Of a DNA stretch of 64,000 nt, positions 34,147 to 42,983 are shown piece after piece; the stretch's first letter is position 1, and every line of letters begins with the position of its first letter. The translations under genes and the position numbers were made by a program. The stretch comes from Clostridium frigidicarnis (lineage in GTDB: Bacteria; Bacillota; Clostridia; Clostridiales; Clostridiaceae), in the NCBI RefSeq assembly GCF_900111985.1, contig NZ_FOKI01000005.1, positions 124,001 to 188,000 on the forward strand, read 5' to 3'. The notes under the pieces were generated by a model. It saw only the letters and a list, made by a program, of their open reading frames with translations. It was not told the DNA's origin and did not search any database.

Positions 34147-34908
34147 ATGATTAATATTTTATTAAATGGATGTAATGGGAAAATGGGAAAAGTTGTTACT
34201 GAATGTACAAAATCTTTTAAAGATTTATCTATAGTGGCTGGAATAGATAAAAGTGGAGAATCTCTTAGCACTTATCCTGTATATACTTCTATAGATCAGT
34301 GCAATGAACAAATAGATGCTATAATAGATTTTTCAAGACCGGATGCTCTTAATGATTTAATGAGTTATTCAATAAAAAAAAATGCTCCTATAGTATTATG
34401 TAGCACCGGTTTTTCTGATGACCAGTTAAAATATATAGATGACTGCTCAAAGAAAATTGCTATATTTAAATCTGCTAATATGAGTATAGGTATAAATGTT
34501 TTAAATGCTCTACTAAAAAAAGCGTCTCCTTTTCTTTATGAGAATTTTGATATAGAAATAATTGAAAAACATCACAATCAAAAAATTGATGCTCCTAGTG
34601 GTACAGCTCTACTACTAGCTAATTCTATAAAAGATTCATTAAATTCTGAAACAGAATTTATATATGGAAGAGATAGCATAAAAAAGCGTGAAAAGAAGGA
34701 AATTGGAATTCATGCTATTAGAGGCGGAAATATAGTTGGAGATCATGAAGTTATTTTTGCAGGCTCTGGAGAAGTTTTAGAACTTACTCACAAAGCTATT
34801 TCAAGAGATGTTTTTGCTCATGGTGCATTAAAAGCCTCTCAATTTATAGTTGGAAAAGCTCCTAAATTATACAATATGGACGATATGATAAATCTTAATA
34901 ATATTTAA
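34147..34908 (+). CDS. dapB: 4-hydroxy-tetrahydrodipicolinate reductase
   Basis: 253 residues. The NAD(P)-binding loop LLNGCNGKMGKVV is at the N-terminus, and the substrate motif EIIEKHHNQKIDAPSGTAL (with the catalytic HH) is followed by IHAIRGGNIVGDHEVIFAG. It reduces the DapA product to tetrahydrodipicolinate. The frame could start with a GTG at 34135, but that lies within the AAGGTGG ribosome binding site; ATG at 34147 is chosen. It is the second gene of dapAB and ends in a bidirectional terminator. Confidence 0.95.
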   Translation: MINILLNGCNGKMGKVVTECTKSFKDLSIVAGIDKSGESLSTYPVYTSIDQCNEQIDAIIDFSRPDALNDLMSYSIKKNAPIVLCSTGFSDDQLKYIDDCSKKIAIFKSANMSIGINVLNALLKKASPFLYENFDIEIIEKHHNQKIDAPSGTALLLANSIKDSLNSETEFIYGRDSIKKREKKEIGIHAIRGGNIVGDHEVIFAGSGEVLELTHKAISRDVFAHGALKASQFIVGKAPKLYNMDDMINLNNI

Positions 34909-34909
34909 C

Positions 34910-34940
34910 AAAAAAGAACTGCATTTAGCAGTTCTTTTTT
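34910..34940. terminator. Bidirectional terminator between dapB and purB
   Basis: AAAAAAGAACTGC (34910-34922) pairs perfectly with 34928-34940 around ATTTA. Confidence 0.93.
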
Positions 34941-34942
34941 TA

Positions 34943-36373
34943 TTAAACAGTTATCTCGACTTTTACTTCTAATGCTTCTTTATTGTTTTCAAGTATAGGA
35001 TTAACATATTCATTTATAAATTCAATAACTTGACTTGGAGCTCTTCCAACAAATTCATTAGGATCTATTATTGATAATATTTCTTCCTTTGATAATTTGA
35101 AGCTCTTATCATTTATTATTCTATCTATTAAATCATTTTCTAATCCTTCACCCTTAACTCTTTGTGCAGCAGCCATTGAATGTATTCTTATACTTTCATG
35201 AAGCTCTTGTCTATCTCCACCTCTTTTTACAGATTCCATCATTATGTTTTCTGTAGCCATAAAAGGTAGTTCTCTAAGAACATGTGATTTTATAACCTTA
35301 TCATACACAACCATATTTTCTGATATATTCATATAAAGGTTTAAAACTCCATCTAAAGCAAGGAATGCTTCTGCTACAGCGATTCTTTTATTTGCTGAAT
35401 CATCCAATGTTCTTTCAAACCATTGTGTAGATGCTGTTATTGCTGGATTTAAAGCATCAACTATAACATATCTAGCTAAAGCTCCCATTCTTTCTGATCT
35501 CATAGGATTTCTTTTATATGCCATAGCTGAAGATCCTATTTGATTTTTTTCAAATGGTTCTTCAACTTCTTTCATACTTTGAAGAAGTCTTAAATCATTT
35601 GAAAATTTGTAAGCACTTTGAGCTATTTCAGATAAAGTGTTTAGTATTATTGAATCTAATTTTCTTGGATAAGTTTGACCTGTAACTCCATAGCTTTTTT
35701 CAAAACCCATTTTTTCCGCTACTTTTTTATCCAATTCTTTAACCTTTTCCTCGTTATCTTCAAAAAGATTCATGAAACTTGCTTGAGTTCCAGTAGTTCC
35801 TTTAACACCTCTTAATTTTAATGTGCTTATTAAGAAATCTATATTTTCTATATCCATAACTAAATCTTGAATCCAAAGAGTTGCTCTTTTTCCCACAGTT
35901 GTAAGCTGTGCTGGTTGAAAATGAGTAAATCCCAATGTAGCCATGTCTTTATATTTTAAAGCAAAATCACTTAGTAATTTTATCGTATTAACTATTTTTT
36001 TCTTTATTAAAAGTAAGGCATCTCTCATTACTATAACATCTGTATTATCACCTACATAACAAGATGTAGCACCTAAATGTATTATTCCTTTAGCATTAGG
36101 ACACTGAAGACCATACGCATACACATGGCTCATAACATCATGTCTTACTTCCTTCTCCTTAGCTATTGCCTCTTCATAGTTTATATCTTCTATGTGGGCC
36201 TTAAGTTCATCTACTTGTTCTTTGGTGATATTAAGCCCTAATTCCATTTCGCCTTCTGCTAATGCTACCCATAGTTTTCTCCATGTAGTGAATTTCATAT
36301 TATCTGAAAATATGTAACTCATTTCTTTAGATGCATATCTACTATTTAAAGGTGTGTTATATGTATTTCTCAT
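34943..36373 (-). CDS. purB: Adenylosuccinate lyase
   Basis: A 476-residue fumarase/aspartase-superfamily enzyme. The signature SSAMAYKRNPMRSE (about 283-296) holds the catalytic serine loop; GATSCYVGDNTD and TQASFMNLF fit the active site of the lyase. It acts twice in purine synthesis (SAICAR to AICAR, adenylosuccinate to AMP). The ATG at 36373 follows AGGAGG. It stands alone in the window, without other pur genes. A CGAATA...TATTCG pair upstream vaguely recalls PurR boxes, but the spacing is not convincing. Confidence 0.95.
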   Translation of the reverse strand: MRNTYNTPLNSRYASKEMSYIFSDNMKFTTWRKLWVALAEGEMELGLNITKEQVDELKAHIEDINYEEAIAKEKEVRHDVMSHVYAYGLQCPNAKGIIHLGATSCYVGDNTDVIVMRDALLLIKKKIVNTIKLLSDFALKYKDMATLGFTHFQPAQLTTVGKRATLWIQDLVMDIENIDFLISTLKLRGVKGTTGTQASFMNLFEDNEEKVKELDKKVAEKMGFEKSYGVTGQTYPRKLDSIILNTLSEIAQSAYKFSNDLRLLQSMKEVEEPFEKNQIGSSAMAYKRNPMRSERMGALARYVIVDALNPAITASTQWFERTLDDSANKRIAVAEAFLALDGVLNLYMNISENMVVYDKVIKSHVLRELPFMATENIMMESVKRGGDRQELHESIRIHSMAAAQRVKGEGLENDLIDRIINDKSFKLSKEEILSIIDPNEFVGRAPSQVIEFINEYVNPILENNKEALEVKVEITV

Positions 36374-36517
36374 TAAAAGCCTCCTACGCGAATATTATAA
36401 TTTTATTTTTAATCTTTATTCGTATTATATCATAACATAAATAAAATATCAGGTATATTTTTAAAAGATTTTAATATAATTTATTAAAATGATTTTATCT
36501 TTATGGGAGGATGTAAA

Positions 36518-36736
36518 ATGTACAAACTAAATGCATTAGACAAATTAGCCATGGTCTTAGTACTTATAGGAGCTCTTAATTGGGGGATTATAGGGCTACT
36601 TAATGTTGACCTTGTAGGTCTTTTATTTCACTCAATACCTACATTACAACGAGTAATATACATTTTAGTTGGTGTTGCTGCAATATACTTATTAATTTTA
36701 ATGCTTAGAAGCAGACAAAAACTTCAAAAGAAATAA
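36518..36736 (+). CDS. DUF378 domain-containing small membrane protein
   Basis: 72 residues with two membrane segments. LDKLAMVLVLIGALNWGIIGLLNVDLVGLLF is the DUF378 signature; a second helix (RVIYILVGVAAIYLLILML) and a basic tail follow. The function is unknown. The frame opens at 36503, but GGGAGG at 36505-36510 is the ribosome binding site for the ATG at 36518. It is monocistronic with its own terminator. Confidence 0.9.
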   Translation: MYKLNALDKLAMVLVLIGALNWGIIGLLNVDLVGLLFHSIPTLQRVIYILVGVAAIYLLILMLRSRQKLQKK

Positions 36737-36738
36737 TA

Positions 36739-36779
36739 AAAATCAAAGGCCACTTAAAAATAAGTGACCTTTGATTTTT
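36739..36779. terminator. Bidirectional terminator between the DUF378 gene and ptsH
   Basis: AAAAATCAAAGG(C)CACTTA (left arm, to about 36756) pairs with 36761-36779 with one mismatch; A/T tracts lie on both sides. Confidence 0.88.
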
Positions 36780-36794
36780 ATTTAAATAATTATA

Positions 36795-37055
36795 TTACTC
36801 TTCTAATGAAGCTATTAACTTAACTATTTCTTCAACAGCTAAAGTTTCGTCATCTCCTGAAGCAGTAACTGTTACGTTTGCATCTTTAGTTACTCCTAAA
36901 GATAAAACACCTATTAAACTTTTTACGTTAGCTTTTTTCCCATTGAACTCTAAGCTTATATCTGACTTGAAAGCAGATGCTTTCTTTACTAGTAAAGTAG
37001 CTGGTCTAGCATGTAAACCAGTTGAATTTTTTACTATAACCTCTTTAGATACCAT
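36795..37055 (-). CDS. ptsH: HPr family phosphocarrier protein
   Basis: 86 residues from the ATG at 37055. The phosphorylatable His15 lies in NSTGLHARPATLLV and the regulatory Ser46 in NVKSLIGVLSLGV. It relays phosphate from enzyme I to the sugar-specific PTS components; Ser46 phosphorylation by HPr kinase would support CcpA-mediated catabolite control. A GTG three codons upstream lies in the AGAGGTGG ribosome binding site and is rejected as start. No ptsI is nearby, as is common in clostridia. Confidence 0.93.
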   Translation of the reverse strand: MVSKEVIVKNSTGLHARPATLLVKKASAFKSDISLEFNGKKANVKSLIGVLSLGVTKDANVTVTASGDDETLAVEEIVKLIASLEE

Positions 37056-37157
37056 TACTTCCACCTCTTTAATGTTTAATTTTTATTAACTATTTAATTA
37101 TAACATTTTTTTGACTTAATTCAACATTTTTTATCATAACTTAAACCTTTATTTAAA

Positions 37158-38351
37158 TTATGATAATTTTTTTATAAAATTTTCTATTCTACTTAAACCT
37201 TCTTCAATGTTTTTTAGTGATGTAGCATAAGATAATCTAATGTACTCATCTAATCCAAATGCAATTCCCGGTATTACAGCTACTTTTTCTTCTTCTAAAA
37301 GCAAGGATGAAAAATCTACAGATCCTACTATATTCTTTCCATTAAAAGATTTACCTATTAAAGATTTTATATTTATCATAACATAAAATGCACCATCTGG
37401 TTTTATACAAGTAAGAGTTCCTATTTCCTCAACTCTCTTAACCATAAATTCTCTTCTCTTCTTAAATTCTAGTATCATTTCTTCTACTTTAGTCTTATCG
37501 CCATTTAATGCTTCTACAGATGCATATTGTGCTATAGAGTTAGGATTAGAAGTAGTATGGCTTTGTATATTAGACATAAGTTTTATTATTTTTTCATCTC
37601 CTGCTGCATAACCAATTCTCCATCCAGTCATGGCATATGCTTTAGATACTCCATTGATTACAATTGTTCGCTTGTATGAATCTTCATTTAGAGAAGCAAT
37701 ACTTATATGAGTATTGTTCCCATATATTAATTTTTCATATATTTCATCTGATATTATTATCAAATCATGTTTTTGTGCAAAATTAGCAATTTCTATTAAT
37801 TCCTGCTTATTATATATTGTACCTGTTGGATTATTAGGACTATTAATTATAATTGCTTTAGTTTTTACAGTTAAAGCCTTTTCTAAGTCCTCAACTGTAT
37901 ATTTAAAATTATTTTCCTCTTTACAATTAACAAAAACAGGATTTCCATCGCTTAACTTTATAAGTTCAGGGTAACTTACCCAATAAGGTACAGGAACTAA
38001 AACCTCATCTCCTGGATTTAATATAGCTTTAAACACATTAGCCAAACATTGTTTTGCTCCTGTAGATACTATAATTTGATTTCTACCATAACTTAAATTA
38101 TTATCATTTTTAAACTTAGTTATAATAGCATCTTTAAGCTCTATTATTCCTGATGCCGCAGTATATCTAGTCAAACCTTCTTGTATAGCTTTTATAGCCG
38201 CCTTTTGTATATTTTCTGGAGTGTTAAAATCAGGCTCCCCAGCACCAAATCCAATTACATCTATTCCATCAGCTTTCATTTGTTTTGCTTTAGCTGTTAT
38301 TGCTAAAGTTAAAGATGGTGATATTTTTGTAGCTTTTTTTGATAATTCCAT
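37158..38351 (-). CDS. Pyridoxal-phosphate aminotransferase (aspartate aminotransferase type)
   Basis: 397 residues, fold-type I, subgroup I-gamma. GAGEPDFNTPENIQKAA, NSPNNPTGTIYNKQEL, IISDEIYEKLIYG and the PLP lysine in VINGVSKAYAMTGWRIGYAAG (about 235) are all present; the C-terminal arginine lies in YIRLSYATS. It is likely an aspartate aminotransferase (AspB/AspC), though such enzymes often also take aromatic amino acids, which would feed the iorAB pathway. ATG at 38351 has AGGGGGAG ahead; the ten extra upstream codons are not conserved. It is monocistronic. Confidence 0.88.
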   Translation of the reverse strand: MELSKKATKISPSLTLAITAKAKQMKADGIDVIGFGAGEPDFNTPENIQKAAIKAIQEGLTRYTAASGIIELKDAIITKFKNDNNLSYGRNQIIVSTGAKQCLANVFKAILNPGDEVLVPVPYWVSYPELIKLSDGNPVFVNCKEENNFKYTVEDLEKALTVKTKAIIINSPNNPTGTIYNKQELIEIANFAQKHDLIIISDEIYEKLIYGNNTHISIASLNEDSYKRTIVINGVSKAYAMTGWRIGYAAGDEKIIKLMSNIQSHTTSNPNSIAQYASVEALNGDKTKVEEMILEFKKRREFMVKRVEEIGTLTCIKPDGAFYVMINIKSLIGKSFNGKNIVGSVDFSSLLLEEEKVAVIPGIAFGLDEYIRLSYATSLKNIEEGLSRIENFIKKLS

Positions 38352-38460
38352 AATTCTCCCCCTATAACTAAAGGCTTTCACCTATTTATTTCATAAATAT
38401 ATAATGCTTCCTTTAAAATTGTATAATAATAATATATTGCATTAATTAATACACAACTAT

Positions 38461-38491
38461 AGTATAAAATAAATTTTTTTTATTTTATACT
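38461..38491. repeat. AT-only 13-bp palindrome upstream of the aminotransferase gene
   Basis: AGTATAAAATAAA (38461-38473) is the reverse complement of 38479-38491 around five T. It lies 110 bases upstream of the aminotransferase start. It may be a terminator-like hairpin or an operator; nothing decides. Confidence 0.45.
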
Positions 38492-38623
38492 ATTATAACT
38501 ATTATTCATAAAAATACAAGATAAAGTTCACACTTTTAATATAACATTTATCCTTTTTACTCTAAACCTTTAATATATTGTATCCACTAAACATTATTTC
38601 ACATAATTAATTTATACATATTT

Positions 38624-38833
38624 TATTTGTATTTCTAAATTAAAATTTAGTTATTATTAGGCATCTGAAAAATAATTTGACACAGATTCCAAGTACATTT
38701 GGTATAAGACAAAGATTTAAAAGTCATTCATATTAGTGCTATGGGTGACTTTTGACCATGAAGTATTATGCCAAATAGACAAGAATAATGGTCTATTATT
38801 TTTTGAAGATGCCTTAACTTAGAAATACAAATA
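38624..38833. repeat. Outer palindrome arms surrounding the MITE-like element
   Basis: TATTTGTATTTCTAA (38624-38638) is exactly complementary to 38819-38833, outside the element at 38660-38813. This looks like a hairpin into which the element inserted, or an outer part of the element itself. Confidence 0.6.
38660..38813. mobile_element. 154-bp MITE-like element with ~22-bp imperfect terminal inverted repeats
   Basis: The ends GGCATCTGAAAAATAATTTG (38660 onward) and, on the other strand, GGCATCTTCAAAAAATAATA (from 38813) match with small gaps. The inside has nested complementarity, ATTTGG-TATAA (about 38697-38707) with its complement near 38765-38776, and AAAAGTCA (about 38719-38726) with TGACTTTT (38747-38754). 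The whole element could fold into one stem. There is no ORF, so it would need a transposase in trans. The parent family is not identified. Confidence 0.6.
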
Positions 38834-38862
38834 AAAAGACTTGATTTTAATCAAGCCTTTTT
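38833..38862 (-). terminator. Terminator of spoVS
   Basis: AAAAAGACTTGATT (38833-38846) pairs with 38849-38862 with one mismatch; on the minus strand CTTTTTA follows. It lies 7 bases after the stop and touches the outer arm of the repeat. Confidence 0.85.
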
Positions 38863-38868
38863 TATATC

Positions 38869-39129
38869 TTATCTTGGTTGAACTATTAACTTTATAGCTG
38901 TTCTTTCTTCACCATCTATTTCAACGTCAGCGAATGCAGGAACACAAACTATATCTTTTCCACTTGGAGCAACAAATCCCCTAGCTATAGCAACCGCTTT
39001 AACTGCTTGGTTGATAGCACCTGCTCCTATTGCTTGTATCTCAACTATATTTCTTTCTTTTAAAATTGCTGCCAAAGCCCCCGCCACTGAATTCGGATTT
39101 GATTTTGTTGAAACTTTTAATACTTCCAT
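38869..39129 (-). CDS. spoVS: Stage V sporulation protein S
   Basis: 86 residues, essentially the family consensus: EVLKVSTKSNPNSVAGALAAILKE at the N-terminus and VKAVAIARGFVAPSGKDIVCVPAFADVEIDGEERTAIKLIV. SpoVS is an Alba-like small protein needed for stage V (coat and cortex) in Bacillus and affecting septation. The ATG follows GGGGG. Its position behind rny matches Bacillus (rny-ymdB-spoVS, with ymdB absent here). A sigma-H-like promoter precedes it. Confidence 0.96.
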   Translation of the reverse strand: MEVLKVSTKSNPNSVAGALAAILKERNIVEIQAIGAGAINQAVKAVAIARGFVAPSGKDIVCVPAFADVEIDGEERTAIKLIVQPR

Positions 39130-39212
39130 GTTTTTTACCCCCTACTTAATACAATTATAGTTTAATATTTAACTAAATATATATATTTTTTTTATTACTA
39201 CTACATATATAT

Positions 39213-39238
39213 ATTCTACAAAGGTTTTCAAAATTCCT
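39213..39238 (-). promoter_or_regulatory. Sigma-H-like promoter of spoVS
   Basis: AGGAATT (39238-39232), 15 bases and GAAT (39216-39213) resemble the sigma-H pattern AGGAWWT/GAAT, one base longer than in Bacillus spoVG. Bacillus spoVS is a sigma-H gene. Confidence 0.45.
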
Positions 39239-39259
39239 TTTATAAATTTCAACAAAAAT

Positions 39260-39290
39260 AAAATACATTTTGCATAACAAAATGTATTTT
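39260..39290 (-). terminator. Terminator of rny
   Basis: AAAATACATTTTG (39260-39272) pairs perfectly with 39278-39290 around CATAA, 13 bases after the rny stop; the minus-strand tail is TATTTTTG. Confidence 0.85.
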
Positions 39291-39302
39291 ATAAAATCTT
39301 AT

Positions 39303-40850
39303 TTACTTTGCATAGTCAACAGCACGAGTTTCTCTTATGACATTAACTTTAATCTGTCCTGGATACTCTAATTCGTTTTCTATGTTTTTAACCATACTTC
39401 TAGCTAACTCTATAGCTCCAGCATCATCAACTTGATCAGGTTTAACCATTATTCTTACTTCTCTTCCAGCTTGTATTGCAAAACACTTGTCTACGCCTTC
39501 ATAAGAAGTTGCAATTTCTTCAAGTTTCTCTAGACGCTTAATGTAAGCTTCTAAAGTTTCTCTTCTAGCTCCTGGTCTTGCTGCTGAAATAGCATCAGCC
39601 GCTTGAACTAACACTGCTTCCATAGAAATCATTTCCATATCACCATGATGAGCTCCTATAGCATTAACTATAACTGCAGATTCATGATATCTTTTTGCAA
39701 TTTCTGATCCTATTATAGCATGTGGTCCTTCTACTTCATGATCTAATGCCTTTCCTATATCATGAAGTAATCCTGCTCTCTTAGCTGTAGCAACATCTAA
39801 TCCTAATTCTGATGCCATAAGCCCTGCTAAGTATGAAACTTCCATTGAATGTTTTAATACGTTTTGACCGTAACTTGTTCTGTACTTTAGTCTTCCAAGA
39901 AGTTTTACAAGTTCTATATGTAGACCATGAACCCCTGTTTCAAAAGTGGCTTGCTCGCCTTCTTCTTTTATGTCATTTTCTACATCTTTCTTTGCTCTAT
40001 CTACCATCTCTTCGATCCTAGCTGGATGTATTCTACCATCAACAATTAATCTTTCAAGAGCAATTCTAGCAACTTCTCTCCTTATAGGATCAAAGCTTGA
40101 AAGTATTACAGCCTCTGGAGTATCATCTATTATTAAATCAACTCCTGTTAAGGTTTCTAATGTTCTGATATTTCTACCTTCTCTACCTATAATTCTTCCC
40201 TTCATTTCGTCATTAGGAAGAGCTACAACATGAACTGTAGATTCAGATACATGATCAGCAGCACATCTTTGAATAGCATTTGTTATTACTTCTTTTGCTC
40301 TCTTATCTGCTTCTTCACGAGCTTTAGTCTCAACTTCTTTAATCATCATTGCTGCTTCATGTTTAATTTCTTTATTAACTTCATCTAGCAATATTTGTTT
40401 AGCTTCTTCAGAAGTTAATCCAGAAATTCTTTCTAATTCTTCTCTTTGTTTTGAATATAACTCTTTTACATTGTCTTCTAAAGCTTCAATATTTTTTAGC
40501 TTTTCACTAAGATTTTCTTCTTTCTTCTCTAAGACATCACCTTTTTTATCTAAGGATTCTTCTCTTTGAATAAGTCTTCTTTCCATTCTTTGAATTTCAT
40601 TTCTACGTTCTCTTATTTCCTTATCGAAATCACTTCTAAGTCTATGGACCTCTTCTTTCGCCTCTAATATTGACTCTTTTTTTAATGCTTCTGATTGTTT
40701 TTTGGCTCCTTCTAAGATGGCCTTTGTTTCATTTTCTGCCTCTAATATCTTATTTTGAGATATCTTCATTTTCTTTTGCAGTTGAAGATATACAAATAAT
40801 AGCACAATGATTGCTAATATTACAATAATTACTGGTATAATATACTTCAC
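39303..40850 (-). CDS. rny: Ribonuclease Y
   Basis: 515 residues, normal length. An N-terminal membrane helix ([23 protein letters not shown]) precedes a long coiled coil (about 30-200), a KH domain with [15 protein letters not shown], and an HD domain with [13 protein letters not shown] and [13 protein letters not shown]. This membrane-anchored endonuclease starts bulk mRNA decay. The start is GTG at 40850 behind GGAGGAGGT. It lies between recA and spoVS, each with separate terminators. Confidence 0.97.
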   Translation of the reverse strand: MKYIIPVIIVILAIIVLLFVYLQLQKKMKISQNKILEAENETKAILEGAKKQSEALKKESILEAKEEVHRLRSDFDKEIRERRNEIQRMERRLIQREESLDKKGDVLEKKEENLSEKLKNIEALEDNVKELYSKQREELERISGLTSEEAKQILLDEVNKEIKHEAAMMIKEVETKAREEADKRAKEVITNAIQRCAADHVSESTVHVVALPNDEMKGRIIGREGRNIRTLETLTGVDLIIDDTPEAVILSSFDPIRREVARIALERLIVDGRIHPARIEEMVDRAKKDVENDIKEEGEQATFETGVHGLHIELVKLLGRLKYRTSYGQNVLKHSMEVSYLAGLMASELGLDVATAKRAGLLHDIGKALDHEVEGPHAIIGSEIAKRYHESAVIVNAIGAHHGDMEMISMEAVLVQAADAISAARPGARRETLEAYIKRLEKLEEIATSYEGVDKCFAIQAGREVRIMVKPDQVDDAGAIELARSMVKNIENELEYPGQIKVNVIRETRAVDYAK

Positions 40851-40950
40851 AATAACACCTCCTCCACTTTTAGGGAAACTATACCTTAGTTAAAGTCAAA
40901 GGAGAATAAAATTAATTTTACTCAATATTACAAACCAGTATTTGCATATA

Positions 40951-40989
40951 TTTTATATTTATTTTATATTTATTTTATATTTATGTCAA
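40951..40989 (-). promoter_or_regulatory. rny promoter built into three 11-bp tandem repeats
   Basis: TTTTATATTTA occurs three times without interruption (40951-40983). On the minus strand TTGACA (40989-40984) abuts the array; 17 bases on, inside the repeats, is TAAAAT (40966-40961), a good -10. Because the unit is 11 bases, a -10-like sequence recurs at each unit. The promoter assignment rests on consensus and spacing. Confidence 0.6.
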
Positions 40990-41075
40990 GGTTTAAACCT
41001 ATCAAACCCCAAAAACAAATAATATTTCTTTTAATTTTTAAATTTAAAGAAAACCTATTCATAATTCAAACAAAA

Positions 41076-41102
41076 ATAGAACTAAGGACTTCTTAGTTCT
41101 AT
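41076..41102 (-). terminator. Terminator of recA
   Basis: ATAGAACTAAG (41076-41086) pairs perfectly with 41092-41102; TTTTTG follows on the minus strand. It lies 8 bases after the recA stop. Confidence 0.9.
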
Positions 41103-41109
41103 CTTTCAA

Positions 41110-42153
41110 TTATTTCTTGCTATCTTTTTTCTCTTCTTTGGCTACAACCTCTTTAGCAACTGGGAGATTATGCTTTTCTCTTATTAATCTATCTATTTCT
41201 TTTGCAACCGTCGGATTGTCCTTTAGATATTGTTTAGCATTTTCTCTTCCTTGTCCTAATCTTATATCATTGTATGAGAACCAAGCTCCACTTTTTTGAA
41301 CTATTTCTTCTTTTACACCAACATCAATTATATTTCCTTCTCTTGATATTCCTTCATTATACATTATATCAAATTCCGCTTGTTTAAAAGGAGGTGCTAC
41401 TTTGTTTTTTATAACTTTGACTCTTGTTCTATTTCCTAAGAACTCATCACCTTGCTTTATTGAATCAATTCTTCTTACATCCATTCTAACTGATGAATAA
41501 AACTTTAGTGCTCTTCCTCCTGGAGTTGTTTCTGGATTTCCAAACATAACTCCAACTTTTTCTCTTAGTTGGTTTATAAATATAGCACAACTGTTAGATT
41601 TACTTATTGTTCCTGCTAATTTTCTTAGAGCTTGAGACATAAGCCTTGCTTGTAAGCCTACATGAGCATCTCCCATTTCTCCTTCTATCTCTGCTCTAGG
41701 AACTAGTGCTGCAACTGAGTCAACAACTATAACATCAACAGCTCCACTTCTAACTAATGCTTCTACTATTTCCAACGCTTGTTCTCCAGTATCTGGTTGA
41801 GATACTATTATGTTATCTATATCTACACCAAGTTTTTTTGCATAACTTGGATCAAGTGCATGCTCTGCATCTATAAATGCTGCTACTCCGCCATTTTTTT
41901 GTGCTTCAGCAATTATATGTAATGCTACTGTTGTCTTACCTGATGATTCTGGTCCGTATATTTCTATAATTCTTCCTGTAGGTACCCCGCCTATTCCTAA
42001 TGCAATGTCTAGGTCTAAGCAGCCCGTTGAAATAGAATCTAATTTTAAAATACTATTTTCTCCAAGTTTCATAATAGAACCCTTACCAAATTGCTTTTCA
42101 ATCTGACCCATAGCGGATTCTAAAGCCTTTAATTTATCTGTATCTACTGCCAT
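41110..42153 (-). CDS. recA: Recombinase RecA
   Basis: 347 residues. Walker [14 protein letters not shown] (about 66-78), [22 protein letters not shown], the L2 loop [28 protein letters not shown] and a lysine-rich C-terminus are all intact. It forms filaments on single-stranded DNA for homologous recombination and for LexA self-cleavage. The ATG at 42153 follows AGAGGTGG. A LexA box lies just upstream, so it is SOS-regulated. In Bacillus cinA precedes recA; here pgsA is the upstream neighbour with its own terminator. Confidence 0.98.
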   Translation of the reverse strand: MAVDTDKLKALESAMGQIEKQFGKGSIMKLGENSILKLDSISTGCLDLDIALGIGGVPTGRIIEIYGPESSGKTTVALHIIAEAQKNGGVAAFIDAEHALDPSYAKKLGVDIDNIIVSQPDTGEQALEIVEALVRSGAVDVIVVDSVAALVPRAEIEGEMGDAHVGLQARLMSQALRKLAGTISKSNSCAIFINQLREKVGVMFGNPETTPGGRALKFYSSVRMDVRRIDSIKQGDEFLGNRTRVKVIKNKVAPPFKQAEFDIMYNEGISREGNIIDVGVKEEIVQKSGAWFSYNDIRLGQGRENAKQYLKDNPTVAKEIDRLIREKHNLPVAKEVVAKEEKKDSKK

Positions 42154-42170
42154 TTGGCTACCACCTCTCC

Positions 42171-42182
42171 GAACGTTTGTTC
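42171..42182. promoter_or_regulatory. LexA (Cheo/SOS) box of recA
   Basis: GAACGTTTGTTC (GAAC-N4-GTTC) is the Gram-positive LexA core, lying right at the predicted transcription start. Confidence 0.85.
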
Positions 42183-42189
42183 TATCTCA

Positions 42190-42218
42190 ATTATATACTA
42201 AGTGTATATTTTAGTCAA
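42190..42218 (-). promoter_or_regulatory. Sigma-A promoter of recA
   Basis: TTGACT (42218-42213), 17 bases and a perfect TATAAT (42195-42190); the LexA box begins 7 bases downstream. Confidence 0.85.
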
Positions 42219-42320
42219 TATAAAATAGTAATGATTTAAATACATATAAGCATGCATACATATGTATTTTAAAATACTATATAAGTGTATTGTTCTATTT
42301 GCAATTGCTATCAATAATAT

Positions 42321-42346
42321 AAAAGTCCCTATTAATAGGAACTTTT
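42321..42346 (-). terminator. Hairpin terminator after pgsA
   Basis: AAAAGTCCCTA and TAGGAACTTTT pair with one mismatch around TTAA. It lies 47 bases after the pgsA stop; the T-tract is short. Confidence 0.7.
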
Positions 42347-42392
42347 ATATTGTTTATATATTTAATTATATCCCTAAGTTTAATATTTAAAC

Positions 42393-42983
42393 TTATTTAT
42401 CTACTATAAGTGTTTCTTTATTTTTAACAAAATAGTCTATACCTGATATTAAAGTTATTACAACAGCAATATATAAGACAATTTCGGGAACCACGTCAAA
42501 GAAAGTACCTAAGAACATGTTATCTCCAATTGTTTGACTCCATCCATATGTAGTTATAATATTAACTTTAAATAGCAATAATATTATAGCTACTATTTGA
42601 ATTACTGTTTTTAATTTGCCCCACCAACTTGCAGCTATAACTATTCCTTCTGATGCAGCTACAGTTCTAAGTCCACTAACTGCAAATTCACGTGCAATTA
42701 TTATAACCGCAGCCCATCCTGGTATTATTTGAAATTCTACTAAGGATACAAGTGCCGCAGTAACTAATAATTTATCCGCCAATGGATCCATTATTTTGCC
42801 AAATGTTGTAACTTGATTCCTACTTCTAGCTATATATCCATCTAGCTTATCTGTTGATGCCGCTAATATAAATATTGCTGTAGCTATAAATGTTCCATAT
42901 GGTATACCCTTTACAGCTATAAAAACTAAAAATACTGGGACTAAAAAAATTCTTAAAATTGTAAGTTTATTAGCTAAGTTCAT
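42393..42983 (-). CDS. pgsA: CDP-diacylglycerol--glycerol-3-phosphate 3-phosphatidyltransferase
   Basis: A 196-residue membrane enzyme of phosphatidylglycerol synthesis. The CDP-alcohol phosphatidyltransferase signature [23 protein letters not shown] (D-G-x2-A-R-x8-G-x3-D-x3-D) is intact, and about five to six membrane helices follow. A TTG start at 42992 is possible; the ATG at 42983 is better spaced from AGGGG. It overlaps the 3' end of rimO by 14 bases, so the two are co-transcribed and probably translationally coupled. Confidence 0.93.
   Translation of the reverse strand: MNLANKLTILRIFLVPVFLVFIAVKGIPYGTFIATAIFILAASTDKLDGYIARSRNQVTTFGKIMDPLADKLLVTAALVSLVEFQIIPGWAAVIIIAREFAVSGLRTVAASEGIVIAASWWGKLKTVIQIVAIILLLFKVNIITTYGWSQTIGDNMFLGTFFDVVPEIVLYIAVVITLISGIDYFVKNKETLIVDK

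Noticed and set aside
36385-36430. CGAATA...TATTCG pair upstream of purB as possible PurR boxes
   Set aside because: Spacing (22 bases) and flanks do not fit the Firmicutes PurBox arrangement.
40951-40983. The 11-bp tandem repeats considered as a CRISPR-like or origin iteron array
   Set aside because: Only three units without spacers, no cas or replication initiator gene nearby; the position fits a promoter region.
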